Assembly (NCBI GenBank): GCA_002632355.1
Contig: NSJJ01000007.1
Span: 62,001 to 126,000, forward strand
Origin: Sulfuricella denitrificans
Lineage (GTDB): Bacteria; Pseudomonadota; Gammaproteobacteria; Burkholderiales; Sulfuricellaceae
Reading direction: 5' to 3'
DNA length: 64,000 bases
In this document: positions 9,446 through 21,323 of the stretch, piece by piece
Layout: each line of letters opens with the position of its first letter
Position numbering within the stretch: the stretch's first letter is position 1
The notes under the pieces: generated by a model
What the model saw: the letters and a program-made list of their open reading frames with translations, nothing else
Told to the model about the DNA's origin: nothing
Database searches by the model: none
Translations under genes and position numbers: made by a program

Positions 9446-10360
9446 TCATCGGGGCTTTTCGCTTTCTGGTGCTGGAAAAATCTTCAGCCCCCAGTTTTCA
9501 AAGCCCTCGCCTACCTTCTCGCGACCGCCGCTACAGAAAAATTTACGTTTGAGTACATCAAATGCACGGTTCTCCTGATCGGGGCGCAGAACGCTCAAAC
9601 CCACCGGCCTGGCAACCAGGTCTGCCAGCTGTAGACCGGACGAGTTTGTCTTCTTGTCCGCAAAAACGATTTCAAAAGGCAGTCTCTTGCCCAGACGATT
9701 GGCGCCGTCACAGATACGCCGAAATTCCAGTTCCAGATCCTTGTCTTCCTTCGTGCCCCTGCACTCGACCACCACATGGGTCAGGGCGTCGTTCTGGTTT
9801 TTCTCTTGCAGGAACTCGTACAAGGTTTCCAGACAAAAACCCAGCGCCACATGGTACGGATTGGAAAGCCGCTCTGGCCTGTCACGCAGCCGGCTTTTGT
9901 CGATCACACAACTGACCAGGATGAAGTTACTGGCATCGATGATGCCGGTCAACGCTTCCAGGAAATCATGCTTGTGCTGCCGGCTCTGAAACTTGAAGCA
10001 GCCTTTTTCCTTGCGGATTTCATGCTCGTGCAACACCACAAGGTCGTGCCCGAAGTGGTTGAACTTGAACTTCTGCAGGGTGGGTACCACTTTTTCGCTG
10101 TAATGGCGTTTGTAGAACACGCAAAACGACAGCACGAAGACCGGGTAATTGGGGTCTACCGTCTGCATGCCATGATCACCGCTTTCATCCACGTAAACCA
10201 CGAAATTGCTGAATCTGCCAATGGGCGGCGTGCTGGCCACCTCATCGGTCGCATCTGCCGCCTCATTGCTGAACAGAGAGAACTGCTCGGGCGGCGAGCC
10301 TTTGGGAACTGGATCAGCGGGCGGGTTGGTGGCGGGTGGCATCGGTGGCGTCTCTTTCAC
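9446..10360 (-). CDS. DUF3800 domain protein, putative nuclease fold
   Basis: This protein is 304 residues long. After a low-complexity Pro/Ala-rich N-terminus of about 45 residues comes the DUF3800 signature YVDESGDHG. Further acidic positions follow (VVECRGTKEDKDLELEFRRI), and near the end VFADKKTNSSGLQLADLVA, the D-x-L-x-L-A-D-x-V motif of the family. DUF3800 is predicted to adopt an RNase H-like fold and is frequent in defence islands and mobile elements. Its first ATG overlaps the hsdS stop, so it belongs to the restriction operon. A second ATG six codons later is an alternative start. Confidence 0.8.
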   Translation of the reverse strand: MKETPPMPPATNPPADPVPKGSPPEQFSLFSNEAADATDEVASTPPIGRFSNFVVYVDESGDHGMQTVDPNYPVFVLSFCVFYKRHYSEKVVPTLQKFKFNHFGHDLVVLHEHEIRKEKGCFKFQSRQHKHDFLEALTGIIDASNFILVSCVIDKSRLRDRPERLSNPYHVALGFCLETLYEFLQEKNQNDALTHVVVECRGTKEDKDLELEFRRICDGANRLGKRLPFEIVFADKKTNSSGLQLADLVARPVGLSVLRPDQENRAFDVLKRKFFCSGGREKVGEGFENWGLKIFPAPESEKPR

Positions 10361-11484
10361 AGCTGACCCGAGAAAGCTTGGTGCAGCAGGGATTTTTTCA
10401 GGTCGTCCAGTGCGGTCAGCTTTTGCTGGTAAATGGATTCGAGGCGCTGAGTTTCGGTGGCGAGAGCGTCGAGCTTGGATACTATCTGCTCCTGCTCGCC
10501 GAGCGTCTTCGGAAATGAAATCTCAATCGCCTTAAGGAGGCTCGCCTTGATACCTTGCACCGTAGCGCCCGTCCCTTTAGTGCGAATGCGTTGTTGAACA
10601 GGTTGAGAAAGCAGGAGATATTTCAGGAACGTGCTATCGAGCTTTGCCATATCGGGCTGCATGATGATGATGCGTTGAGCGAAAGCAACTTTTTCGTCCG
10701 TGTCGAGTTGCGCCACGTTGGCAAGCGGCGCTTCGGTCGTAAACAGGACGTCACCTTTCTGCGGAATGCCACGAGTCATCCAGCCTTTATAGCCTGCCGA
10801 AGCAATGAATTCCATTGGCTTATCTTGCAGATAACCCATCTTTACGTTTTTTGCCGTAATCAGTCGGATGCCGCTCTCAGTCTTTACTGGTGTCTTGCCA
10901 CGGTAGTCGATGAAGCGGATGCAATCGCCAATGGCCGTTTCTACCCACCCCTCACCCCGCTCCGTGAAAACCGATTGCAGGTGGCTTTCGAACAAGGCGC
11001 GGGCGTTCTGGAGGTTCTTTTCGGCGTTGGCTTTGGCGGTGGCGATGCCATCAAACGCTGCGTCGAGAATGCCGACGATGCGATGCTGTTCTGCTCTGTC
11101 GGGGTACTTGATCTCCAATTCCTTGAGTAACTTGTAATGCCGGGCATACCCAAGGGAATCAAGTTGCGCAGTCTGCAACTGATAGTAGAAGAACTTCGGA
11201 ACAAGAAACTCTTTCGGTGGTAACAGCTTGACGCCATCCGCCCCAAGGACAAAGTCAAAATCGACGTATTTCAGAACCTTGGTGTGATCACCAAAGACCA
11301 CAAGCGGCGTTTCAACTCGGAACACATCATCCGCACCGTCCCAATAGCCGTTGATGAAGGCATCCTCTTGCGACACCACCGGGAATGCCCCCGCATCCAA
11401 GAAATCCTTGCGCTGAATCTTGGTCGTATAGGTGACCTTCTCAATGCAATTCTCGAACGGCTTGGATTGCCACCCCTTCTTCAT
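10357..11484 (-). CDS. hsdS: Type I restriction specificity subunit S
   Basis: This is the DNA-recognition subunit of the type I enzyme, 375 residues, with two target-recognition domains. The first half begins KPFENCIEKVTYTTKIQ and ends in a helical spacer (ILDAAFDGIATAKANAEKNLQNARALFES). The second begins WVETAIGDCIRFIDYRGKTP and ends in a matching spacer (SKLDALATETQRLESIYQQKLTALDDLKKSLLHQAFSGQL). This is the normal circular TRD1-CR1-TRD2-CR2 layout, and the length is typical. Its start overlaps the hsdM stop (ATGA). Confidence 0.93.
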   Translation of the reverse strand: MKKGWQSKPFENCIEKVTYTTKIQRKDFLDAGAFPVVSQEDAFINGYWDGADDVFRVETPLVVFGDHTKVLKYVDFDFVLGADGVKLLPPKEFLVPKFFYYQLQTAQLDSLGYARHYKLLKELEIKYPDRAEQHRIVGILDAAFDGIATAKANAEKNLQNARALFESHLQSVFTERGEGWVETAIGDCIRFIDYRGKTPVKTESGIRLITAKNVKMGYLQDKPMEFIASAGYKGWMTRGIPQKGDVLFTTEAPLANVAQLDTDEKVAFAQRIIIMQPDMAKLDSTFLKYLLLSQPVQQRIRTKGTGATVQGIKASLLKAIEISFPKTLGEQEQIVSKLDALATETQRLESIYQQKLTALDDLKKSLLHQAFSGQL

Positions 11485-12938
11485 GTGAGCAACGCCTTGA
11501 TATTTACCAGTACCTCCGCGCTCTCGGCATCCAGCGCGGCGATCTCGGCCATGATGACCTGCGGACTGCGGTAGGTGACTTCCTCGCCGCCGTTCGGATT
11601 CTTCACCGACAGGTCATAGGTCGCCGTGGCTATGGTCGAGGCATCCACGCTCCAGCTCTTGGGCGAGTCGGCTTTAGTCTTTTTCAATTCGATAAATTCG
11701 GCCAGGTCGGCGTCGTTGAGCGGGTTGGTCTTGCCCATGTTGCGGCCCGGATCGAGCTGGTAGTACCAGATCTTGCGCGTGGGCGATCCCTTCTCGAAGA
11801 ACAGCACGACGGTTTTAACGCCCGCGCCCTGGAAGGTGCCGCCGGGGCAATCGAGGACGGTGTGCAGGTTGCAGGATTCCAGCAGCAGCTTGCGCAGGGA
11901 CACCGAGGCGTTGTCGGTGTTGGAAAGGAAGGTGTTCTTGATGACGATGGCAGCCCGTCCGCCGGCCTTGAGCATCTTGATGAAGTGTTGCAGGAACAGA
12001 AAAGCGGTTTCACCGGTGCGGATCGGGAAGTTCTGCTGCACTTCCTTGCGCTCACCACCTCCAAACGGCGGATTGGCGAGGATCACGTCCATCCGATCCT
12101 TGTCCTGAATGTCGGCCAGGTTCTCAGCCAGGGTGTTGGTGTGGATGATGTTGGGCGCTTCGACGCCGTGCAGGATCATGTTCATGATCGCGATCACATA
12201 GGCCAGCGGCTTCTTCTCCTTGCCGTAGAAGGTCTTTTCTTGCAGCGTCTTGAGGTTATCGGCCGTGAGCTTGGGTTGCTGGCGCAGATGGTCGAAGGCT
12301 TCGCACAAAAAGCCGGCCGAACCACAGGCGCCGTCGTAGATGCGCTCGCCGATCTTGGGCTGCACCACCTGAACCATCGCCCGAATCAGCGGGCGCGGAG
12401 TGTAGTATTCGCCGCCGTTGCGTCCGGCGTTGCCCATGTTCTTGATCTTGGCTTCATACAGGTGCGAGAGTTCGTGCTTCTCGGCCTGCGAACGGAAACG
12501 CAGTTCGTCGATGTGGTCGATGATCTCGCGCAGGGTGTAGCCACTTTGAATCTTGTTCTTGATCTCGCCGAATATCTCGCCGATCTTGTATTCGATGGTG
12601 TTCGGGCCGGTGGCCTTCTGCTTGAAGCCGTGCAGGTAGGGGAACAGCTTGCGATCGACAAACTCACGCAGGTCGTCGCCGGTCTGCGCCTTGTTGTGGT
12701 CGAGCTTGCCTTGACTGTCCTTAGGGGCCGCCCAGGATGACCAGCAATAGGCTTCGTCGAGAATGAAGGTGTATTTTCTGCCCTCCAGTTCGGCCTCCAT
12801 CGCCTTGTCCTGCTCCAGTCCGTCGAGATATTTGAGGAACAACAGCCAGGAAGTCTGCTCGGTGTAGTCGAGTTCGGTAGTACAGCCGGCCTCGTTGCGC
12901 AGGTCAGCGTCGATATTCTTGAAGGCTTGTTCAAACAT
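11481..12938 (-). CDS. hsdM: Type I restriction modification subunit M
   Basis: This is the N6-adenine DNA methyltransferase subunit, about 485 residues. An N-terminal helical domain (MFEQAFKNIDADLRNEAGC, TELDYTEQTSWLLFLKYLDGL) leads into the SAM-binding motif YDGACGSAGFL and the catalytic motif NPPFGGGE. I start it at MFEQAFKN because family members begin there, although no Shine-Dalgarno sequence is visible. The open frame continues 58 codons upstream into a fragment of an IS3-type transposase that is not part of HsdM. Confidence 0.93.
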   Translation of the reverse strand: MFEQAFKNIDADLRNEAGCTTELDYTEQTSWLLFLKYLDGLEQDKAMEAELEGRKYTFILDEAYCWSSWAAPKDSQGKLDHNKAQTGDDLREFVDRKLFPYLHGFKQKATGPNTIEYKIGEIFGEIKNKIQSGYTLREIIDHIDELRFRSQAEKHELSHLYEAKIKNMGNAGRNGGEYYTPRPLIRAMVQVVQPKIGERIYDGACGSAGFLCEAFDHLRQQPKLTADNLKTLQEKTFYGKEKKPLAYVIAIMNMILHGVEAPNIIHTNTLAENLADIQDKDRMDVILANPPFGGGERKEVQQNFPIRTGETAFLFLQHFIKMLKAGGRAAIVIKNTFLSNTDNASVSLRKLLLESCNLHTVLDCPGGTFQGAGVKTVVLFFEKGSPTRKIWYYQLDPGRNMGKTNPLNDADLAEFIELKKTKADSPKSWSVDASTIATATYDLSVKNPNGGEEVTYRSPQVIMAEIAALDAESAEVLVNIKALLT

Positions 12939-13019
12939 GAGGGAGGAGAGTTCCGAAAGCGAGCAACAAAGGGGCCACTCTACTGGAATTGATGCCGCCG
13001 GACAAACATTGAACAACAC

Positions 13020-13073
13020 ATTGTCATGGCAATTCCCTTTTCGTGAAACAGATCCTACTATCGCCGTTAAGTA
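13020..13073 (-). pseudogene. IS3-family transposase scar
   Basis: Just upstream of hsdM and in the same open frame is the peptide YLTAIVGSVSRKGNCHDN. The segment GSVSRKGNCHDN matches the strongly conserved GSMSRKGNCxDN block in the DDE region of IS3-family OrfB. Only about 20 residues remain, and neither the flanking catalytic residues nor terminal repeats are present. It marks a past insertion at the hsdM promoter side. The rest of the 271-base gap (12939-13209) shows no gene. Confidence 0.65.
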
Positions 13074-13209
13074 TGCTCCTCCCCGGCCAGGCCCTTCCCG
13101 CCGTTGCGCCATGCTGGCTAGAAATCCCCCACATCATCACCGAATGTGGTAACGCTTGCGAGTTCCTGCTTGTGGACGTTTGTGACAGTCTCATCAAAAT
13201 CCCAGGCAT

Positions 13210-14469
13210 TCACCGCCCCCGTCGTTTGCCTTGCTTTTTCTTATGCTTCTTAGGCTGAATATCCTGTTTAGGCTGCGTGCTAGGCATTTCAACGGTTAAC
13301 CCCCTCATGCCTACGGGGCGCCCCTCCATATCGGCTTTCAGCTTTTGCAAAGTTGCCTCGCTTGCGCCCATGTTCTTGAAATGGCCCATCAATTCCTCGT
13401 CGCTGACTTTGCTCGCGAAACCATCAAGGGCTGCGCGTATCTCTGGTGCCGTGACGAGTCCCTCATCATATATTTCGATAGCTTGCGTGGAATGATGTCC
13501 CGTTTGTTTGCCTATGGTAGCGTAGGTCAAGCCTGATTCTATGGCCCTGGATACAAACTCACGGCGCATTGCATGGGCATGAAAATCCTTCGGGAGCACC
13601 CCTTCCATTCTGAGACGCTTTATTCCATAGGAGTAGTTGTATTTCACCCAGTCTCCTTTACTGCTCCTGGTTGAAAACAGGTACAGAGAACCAGGTGTCT
13701 GTTCATTTGCGTACCTGACTTGGGCTTTCATCGTCTGCATTGCCTCGGGGGTAATATGAACGAAACGATCCTCCTGGTCGCTCTTGGTCATCTTAAATGT
13801 AAGCGAACGGTCATTGAGTCTGATATCGGCGAGCAGCAATCCGGAGAGTTCTCCCGGTCGGCAGCCTAAATTCAGCAGCAGCTTGGCAAAGCGAGCGGCT
13901 TCAGCAAGGTTGGGCGCATCAAAAGTCAGGATGGCATTCTGCAGCGCTGCCTGTTCCACTGGAGGTACACGGCGTTTACGCTTTGCGGTTTTCCCTCTCT
14001 GGATGCCGCTAACGAAATTCGCTGCAAGCATTTTTCGGTCTTTGGCCCAGGCGACCAATGAGGACAGCGCGGCAATTTCAAGCCGAACGGCCGTCCAGGA
14101 CAGCTTGCGACCGGTTCTCTTGGACATAGTTACACTACGCATGTCAATGTAGTCGTAGATGGGGCCAGTATCGCGACTGAGATTCCGAAACGAATATCCG
14201 CCGAGTTCAGCAAGCACAGATTTGATACGCGAAATTTCAGTCTTTCGCGTATTCTCGGTCTTCTGAGTAAACATGGCCGAGGCTGAGTACTTCTTCCACC
14301 CTTCTGTCAGAGTCATCTCCGCGTCCTTGTGTAGAACGCGGGATGCCAGGATGCGAGCTTCGGCATCTTCAGCCTGAAGGCGCGTATCGTGAGTTTTGTC
14401 GTATTCCGGATAGCCTTTGCGGCGGATTTGAACGCGAAACTTGCCGTTTGGCAGTTGATGGATTGGCAT
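13210..14469 (-). CDS. Tyrosine recombinase (island integrase)
   Basis: This is a site-specific integrase of about 419 residues. The N-terminal arm-binding segment reads MPIHQLPNGKFRVQIRRKGY. The catalytic domain shows LLLNLGCRPGELSGLLLADI (first Arg), HAMRREFVSRAIESG (HxxR) and the region TIGKQTGHHSTQAIEIYDE (H and the Tyr nucleophile). The C-terminal tail is very basic (KKHKKKQGKRRGR). I chose the ATG at 14469 because AGGAG lies five bases upstream. A longer frame to 14544 lacks that. It lies 115 bases from a tRNA gene, the usual arrangement for an integrase encoded next to its attachment site. Confidence 0.92.
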   Translation of the reverse strand: MPIHQLPNGKFRVQIRRKGYPEYDKTHDTRLQAEDAEARILASRVLHKDAEMTLTEGWKKYSASAMFTQKTENTRKTEISRIKSVLAELGGYSFRNLSRDTGPIYDYIDMRSVTMSKRTGRKLSWTAVRLEIAALSSLVAWAKDRKMLAANFVSGIQRGKTAKRKRRVPPVEQAALQNAILTFDAPNLAEAARFAKLLLNLGCRPGELSGLLLADIRLNDRSLTFKMTKSDQEDRFVHITPEAMQTMKAQVRYANEQTPGSLYLFSTRSSKGDWVKYNYSYGIKRLRMEGVLPKDFHAHAMRREFVSRAIESGLTYATIGKQTGHHSTQAIEIYDEGLVTAPEIRAALDGFASKVSDEELMGHFKNMGASEATLQKLKADMEGRPVGMRGLTVEMPSTQPKQDIQPKKHKKKQGKRRGR

Positions 14470-14583
14470 ATTGTCTCCTGGTGTTTTTGCACCGGAGATG
14501 TGCAACCGCCTCCCGTGTGCAGAGGAATTGCACACGGATTGCACATTACTGTCAAGGAGTTTGTTGCAACACCTTGTTTTTAT

Positions 14584-14660
14584 TGGTGGGCCCGCACGGA
14601 CTTGAACCGTGGACCAAAGGATTATGAGTCCTCTGCTCTAACCAACTGAGCTACAGGCCC
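14584..14660 (-). tRNA. tRNA with CAT anticodon, probably tRNA-Ile2
   Basis: The minus strand folds into a complete cloverleaf: acceptor GGGCCTG paired with CGGGCCC, D-arm GCTC/GAGC, anticodon stem GAGGA/TCCTT with loop CTCATAA, T-arm CACGG/CCGTG with TTCAAGT, discriminator A, and an encoded CCA at 14584-14586. The anticodon CAT means elongator Met or lysidine-modified Ile2. The pairs C4-G69 and C5-G68, known positive determinants for TilS in E. coli tRNA-Ile2, favour Ile2. The adjacent integrase makes its 3' half the probable island attachment site. Confidence 0.9.
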
Positions 14661-14668
14661 GTAAAGCT

Positions 14669-16570
<1,902 letters not shown>

Positions 16571-16605
16571 ACCTTGTCCCGAAAAAGCGTTTAACAAAAC
16601 AGAGC

Positions 16606-16611
16606 ATTATA
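16606..16611 (-). promoter_or_regulatory. Possible -10 element upstream of rpoD
   Basis: A perfect TATAAT lies in the 62 bases between the dnaG stop and the rpoD start. No good -35 hexamer stands at 16-18 bases; a TTGATA is only 11 bases away. It may serve a secondary rpoD promoter inside the operon, but the evidence is a single hexamer. Confidence 0.3.
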
Positions 16612-16632
16612 CCCTACTTCCGTATCAATTTT

Positions 16633-18357
16633 TTACTCTTGGCCACGCAACAACAGTTGCTGCAGGCGTAATTTTTGGCTTTCCGTCAAGCCCTGAGCGC
16701 GCGCCAGACCAAGCAACGCATCGATTTCCCTTTGCCGCCCTTGCCATTTCAACTGCGCAAGCGCCCCTAAAAACTCCTCTTCGATCTCACCTTCTGCAAA
16801 ACGATCCTCCCACTGCATGATTTCAGCGGCAGCATCGCGCAACTTCGCCTCATGAAGTGATCCACGAAAATGCTCAATCACCGGAGCCGCATCCTTTAAC
16901 TGCGGGTGAGCCGCAAGAAAATCAAGCAAAGCCTGCAAAGTCGCTTCGTCACCATCGCCTTCGAGCACCTCCAGTTCGGCGCTCTGTGCCAGTTTTGGCT
17001 GCACCAGCAGCAACTGGATTATCTGCCGGATCAAAGAAGGCGGATTGCGCCTTCCCTTCGGCAACACCCTGGGCTTTTGCGCGGTTTTTATCTGGAACAA
17101 CTCCTCGAGCTCCGCCTGGGAAATACCCGCCAGTTCCGCCAGCCGCTTGCGCAGCATCAGGCTCAGCGCTGGGGCGGCCACCTGCGACAGCAGCGGTCGC
17201 GCCAGTTGCAACAAATGCGCGCGGCCTTCCTGAGTCTGCATATCCACCTGCGCAGTCAATTCCCGCAGCAGGAATTGCGACAGGGGCAACGCTTCGCCAA
17301 GCATGGCCTCGAATGCCGTCTTGCCGGCGCTGCGTATGTATGAATCCGGATCTTCGCCCTGGGGAAGAAACAAAAAACTCAGACGCTTGCCGTCCGCCAC
17401 CTGAGCAAGGCTATTTTCCAGTGCGCGCCACGCCGCTTTCCTGCCAGCAGCGTCACCATCAAAACAGAACACGATGCTATCGCTCTGGCGCAGCAGTTTC
17501 TGCACATGGACTGGCGTCGTCGCCGTGCCCAGTGTCGCCACGGCATATTCGATGCCGTGCTGCGCCAGCGCCACCACATCCATATAACCTTCTACCACCA
17601 GCACACGATCCACCTCGCGAATCGACTTGCGCGCCTGGTAGAGGCCATACAGCTCCTGCCCCTTTTCGAATAACGGCGTTTCCGGGGAATTCAGATATTT
17701 GGGCTCGCCCTGGTCCAGTACACGGCCGCCGAAGCCAATCACCGCACCGCGCGGGTTGATGATGGGAAACATGATGCGATCACGGAAGCGGTCATAGCGC
17801 TTGCCATTCTCGCCCTCGATCACCAGCCCGGCCTGAACCAGGCTCCTGGCTTCATAATCAGGAAAAACATCTCGCAGGTTCTGCCACCCCTGCGGCGCAT
17901 AACCGATCCCGAAACGTGCAGCGACTTCGCCGGAAAGGCCGCGCTGCTTAAGATATTCGATTGCCCTGGGCGCACGCTTCAGCTCATCCCGGTAATATCG
18001 GGTGGCCAGCAGCATGACTTCGGCTAGGTCGGCACTTTGCGCGGAGCGCTGTTTTTCAGCCACGGCCTCCTGCGGCACCGTCATACCGGCGCTACGCGCC
18101 AGTTCCTCGACCGCCTCCACAAAGCCCAACCCCTGGTATTCCATGACAAAACTGATCGCGGTACCGTGCGTCCCGCAGCCGAAACAGTGATAGAACTGCT
18201 TGGTAGGGCTAACGCTGAAAGAAGGGGTTTTTTCGCCGTGGAACGGGCAGCAGGCCATGTAATTCGCGCCCGCCTTTTTCAAAGGGACATAGCGCTCGAT
18301 GACATCCACGATATCGAGGCGATTCAGCAGGTCCTGGATGAATGACTGAGGAATCAC
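16633..18357 (-). CDS. dnaG: DNA primase
   Basis: This enzyme synthesises the RNA primers for replication; it is 574 residues. The N-terminal zinc ribbon is CCPFHGEKTPSF followed by FYHCFGCG (CHC2 type). The TOPRIM core has VVEGYMDVVALAQHGIEYAV and FCFDGDAAGRKAAWRA. The C-terminal helicase-binding region begins after about residue 430 and ends SQKLRLQQLLLRGQE. It sits between yqeY and rpoD, 82 bases from yqeY with a hairpin terminator between. Confidence 0.97.
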   Translation of the reverse strand: MIPQSFIQDLLNRLDIVDVIERYVPLKKAGANYMACCPFHGEKTPSFSVSPTKQFYHCFGCGTHGTAISFVMEYQGLGFVEAVEELARSAGMTVPQEAVAEKQRSAQSADLAEVMLLATRYYRDELKRAPRAIEYLKQRGLSGEVAARFGIGYAPQGWQNLRDVFPDYEARSLVQAGLVIEGENGKRYDRFRDRIMFPIINPRGAVIGFGGRVLDQGEPKYLNSPETPLFEKGQELYGLYQARKSIREVDRVLVVEGYMDVVALAQHGIEYAVATLGTATTPVHVQKLLRQSDSIVFCFDGDAAGRKAAWRALENSLAQVADGKRLSFLFLPQGEDPDSYIRSAGKTAFEAMLGEALPLSQFLLRELTAQVDMQTQEGRAHLLQLARPLLSQVAAPALSLMLRKRLAELAGISQAELEELFQIKTAQKPRVLPKGRRNPPSLIRQIIQLLLVQPKLAQSAELEVLEGDGDEATLQALLDFLAAHPQLKDAAPVIEHFRGSLHEAKLRDAAAEIMQWEDRFAEGEIEEEFLGALAQLKWQGRQREIDALLGLARAQGLTESQKLRLQQLLLRGQE

Positions 18358-18381
18358 TGGCGCAATCCCGGAAAATGGAAA

Positions 18382-18410
18382 CGCCAGGAAAAATTTCCTG
18401 GCGCTTTATT
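18382..18410 (-). terminator. Hairpin between yqeY and dnaG
   Basis: A 9-10 bp perfect stem (CGCCAGGAAA / TTTCCTGGCG) with a minimal loop follows the yqeY stop. On the minus strand it is followed by TTTCCATTTTCC, an interrupted T tract. This fits a partial, attenuating terminator, like the one between rpsU and dnaG in E. coli, that lowers dnaG expression relative to rpsU. Confidence 0.6.
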
Positions 18411-18438
18411 ATTCAAGCCCAAGCAGGAATACGAGCAA

Positions 18439-18885
18439 TCAAGCGCCCAGTTTCGCCTTGATCAGAGCGGATACCTTACCCATGTCGGCCCGGCCAGTCA
18501 CTTGCGGCTTGACTGCGGCCATCACCTTGCCCATGTCTTTGACACCAACTGCGCCAGAGGCGGCAATGGCATCCACCACCATCTGCGCCACTTCGGCATC
18601 GGACAAGGCCTGCGGCATATAGGCCTGAAGCACCGAAACTTCAAACTTCTCGACATCCGCCAGATCGTTGCGGTTCGCGGCCTCATACTGCGAAATCGAA
18701 TCCCGGCGCTGCTTGAGCATCTTCTCGATGACCGCAACCACTTGCGTATCATCCAGCTCGATACGCTCATCCACTTCGCGCTGCTTGATGGCGGCCTGAA
18801 GCAGACGGATAGCCCCAAGGCGCGGGGTATCCTTGGCGCGCATCGCCGTCTTCATGTCTTCGGTGATACGCTCTCTGAGACTCAT
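18439..18885 (-). CDS. yqeY: GatB/YqeY domain protein
   Basis: This 148-residue protein spans the whole YqeY family. It begins SLRERITEDMKTAMRAKD, has the basic helix RLGAIRLLQAAIKQREVDER, and the C-terminal GatB-tail-like repeat GKVMAAVKPQVTGRADMGKVSALIK. The family resembles the tRNA-binding tail of the amidotransferase subunit GatB. Its exact function is unclear, but it commonly sits between rpsU and dnaG, as here. Confidence 0.93.
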   Translation of the reverse strand: MSLRERITEDMKTAMRAKDTPRLGAIRLLQAAIKQREVDERIELDDTQVVAVIEKMLKQRRDSISQYEAANRNDLADVEKFEVSVLQAYMPQALSDAEVAQMVVDAIAASGAVGVKDMGKVMAAVKPQVTGRADMGKVSALIKAKLGA

Positions 18886-18903
18886 GAGAGGGAGAGGTTT
18901 TGC

Positions 18904-19116
18904 TTAGTACAGCTTGGTCGGCAGCATCTGGCTGCGCAGGCGCTTGTAATGGCGCTTTACGGCAGCAGCGCCTTTGCGCTTGCGCTCAGCAGTGGGCTTC
19001 TCGTAGAACTCGCGGGCACGCAGCTCATTGAGCAGACCGGAACGTTCGATGGTACGACGGAAACGGCGCAGAGCGACGTCAAACGGTTCACCTTCTTTTA
19101 CGCGAACACTTGGCAT
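18904..19116 (-). CDS. rpsU: 30S ribosomal protein S21
   Basis: This is the small-subunit protein bS21, 70 residues: [19 protein letters not shown], then [21 protein letters not shown] longer frame upstream is discarded because the family starts at MPSVRV. It leads the rpsU-yqeY-dnaG-rpoD block and follows the groEL terminator. Confidence 0.97.
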   Translation of the reverse strand: MPSVRVKEGEPFDVALRRFRRTIERSGLLNELRAREFYEKPTAERKRKGAAAVKRHYKRLRSQMLPTKLY

Positions 19117-19206
19117 ATCAGCTTTCTCTAAACAGAAATTAAATGGGAAAGGCGGAGATTCTAACAGAGTCAGACAGTTTTTCCAAACCATGATCACCGC
19201 TTTTTA

Positions 19207-19241
19207 TAAAAAACAAGGGCCGCTTGACTTGCGGCCCTTGT
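19207..19241 (-). terminator. Intrinsic terminator after groEL
   Basis: An 11-bp perfect stem (ACAAGGGCCGC / GCGGCCCTTGT) with a 7-base loop is followed on the minus strand by TTTTTTATAAA. It lies 27 bases past the groEL stop and separates groESL from rpsU. Confidence 0.88.
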
Positions 19242-19267
19242 CGCTTGCTACTGAGGCAAAGCCGGAA

Positions 19268-20917
<1,650 letters not shown>

Positions 20918-20952
20918 CTAAATCTCCTTAAAGAATTCTGTAGTAAAACCAA

Positions 20953-21243
20953 TTAGCCTTCGATCACGCCCATCACATCTTCTTCGCGCATCACCAGCAG
21001 TTCATCGCCATCCACCTTGACGGCCTGGCCGGAATATTTGCCGAAAATCACCTTGTCGCCCACTTTCAGGGACAATGCACGCAGGCTGCCGTCATCCATC
21101 ACCTTACCTTCGCCCACGGCCTGAACCAGACCCATATCCGGCTTCTCTGCCGCATTGCCGGGCAGTACAATACCTGACGAGGTTTTTTCTTCGGCTTCCA
21201 GGCGCTTGACGATTACGCGGTCATGCAAAGGACGAATTTTCAT
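20953..21243 (-). CDS. groS: Co-chaperonin GroES
   Basis: This is the 10-kDa lid of GroEL, 96 residues: [20 protein letters not shown], the mobile loop [16 protein letters not shown], then [19 protein letters not shown]. It is the first gene of groESL, preceded by a ribosome site (AGGAG in the leader) and the CIRCE element. Confidence 0.98.
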   Translation of the reverse strand: MKIRPLHDRVIVKRLEAEEKTSSGIVLPGNAAEKPDMGLVQAVGEGKVMDDGSLRALSLKVGDKVIFGKYSGQAVKVDGDELLVMREEDVMGVIEG

Positions 21244-21296
21244 TGCTTGAATCTCCTGTGGGTTTAACTTATTGAAATCTCATGGCGACGGAGCTA

Positions 21297-21323
21297 TTAG
21301 CACTCACGTCTGGCGAGTGCTAA
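21297..21323 (-). promoter_or_regulatory. CIRCE operator (HrcA site) of groESL
   Basis: TTAGCACTC-N9-GAGTGCTAA is a perfect match to the CIRCE consensus, 54 bases upstream of groES. It is the operator of the heat-shock repressor HrcA, so groESL should be HrcA-controlled. Confidence 0.95.
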
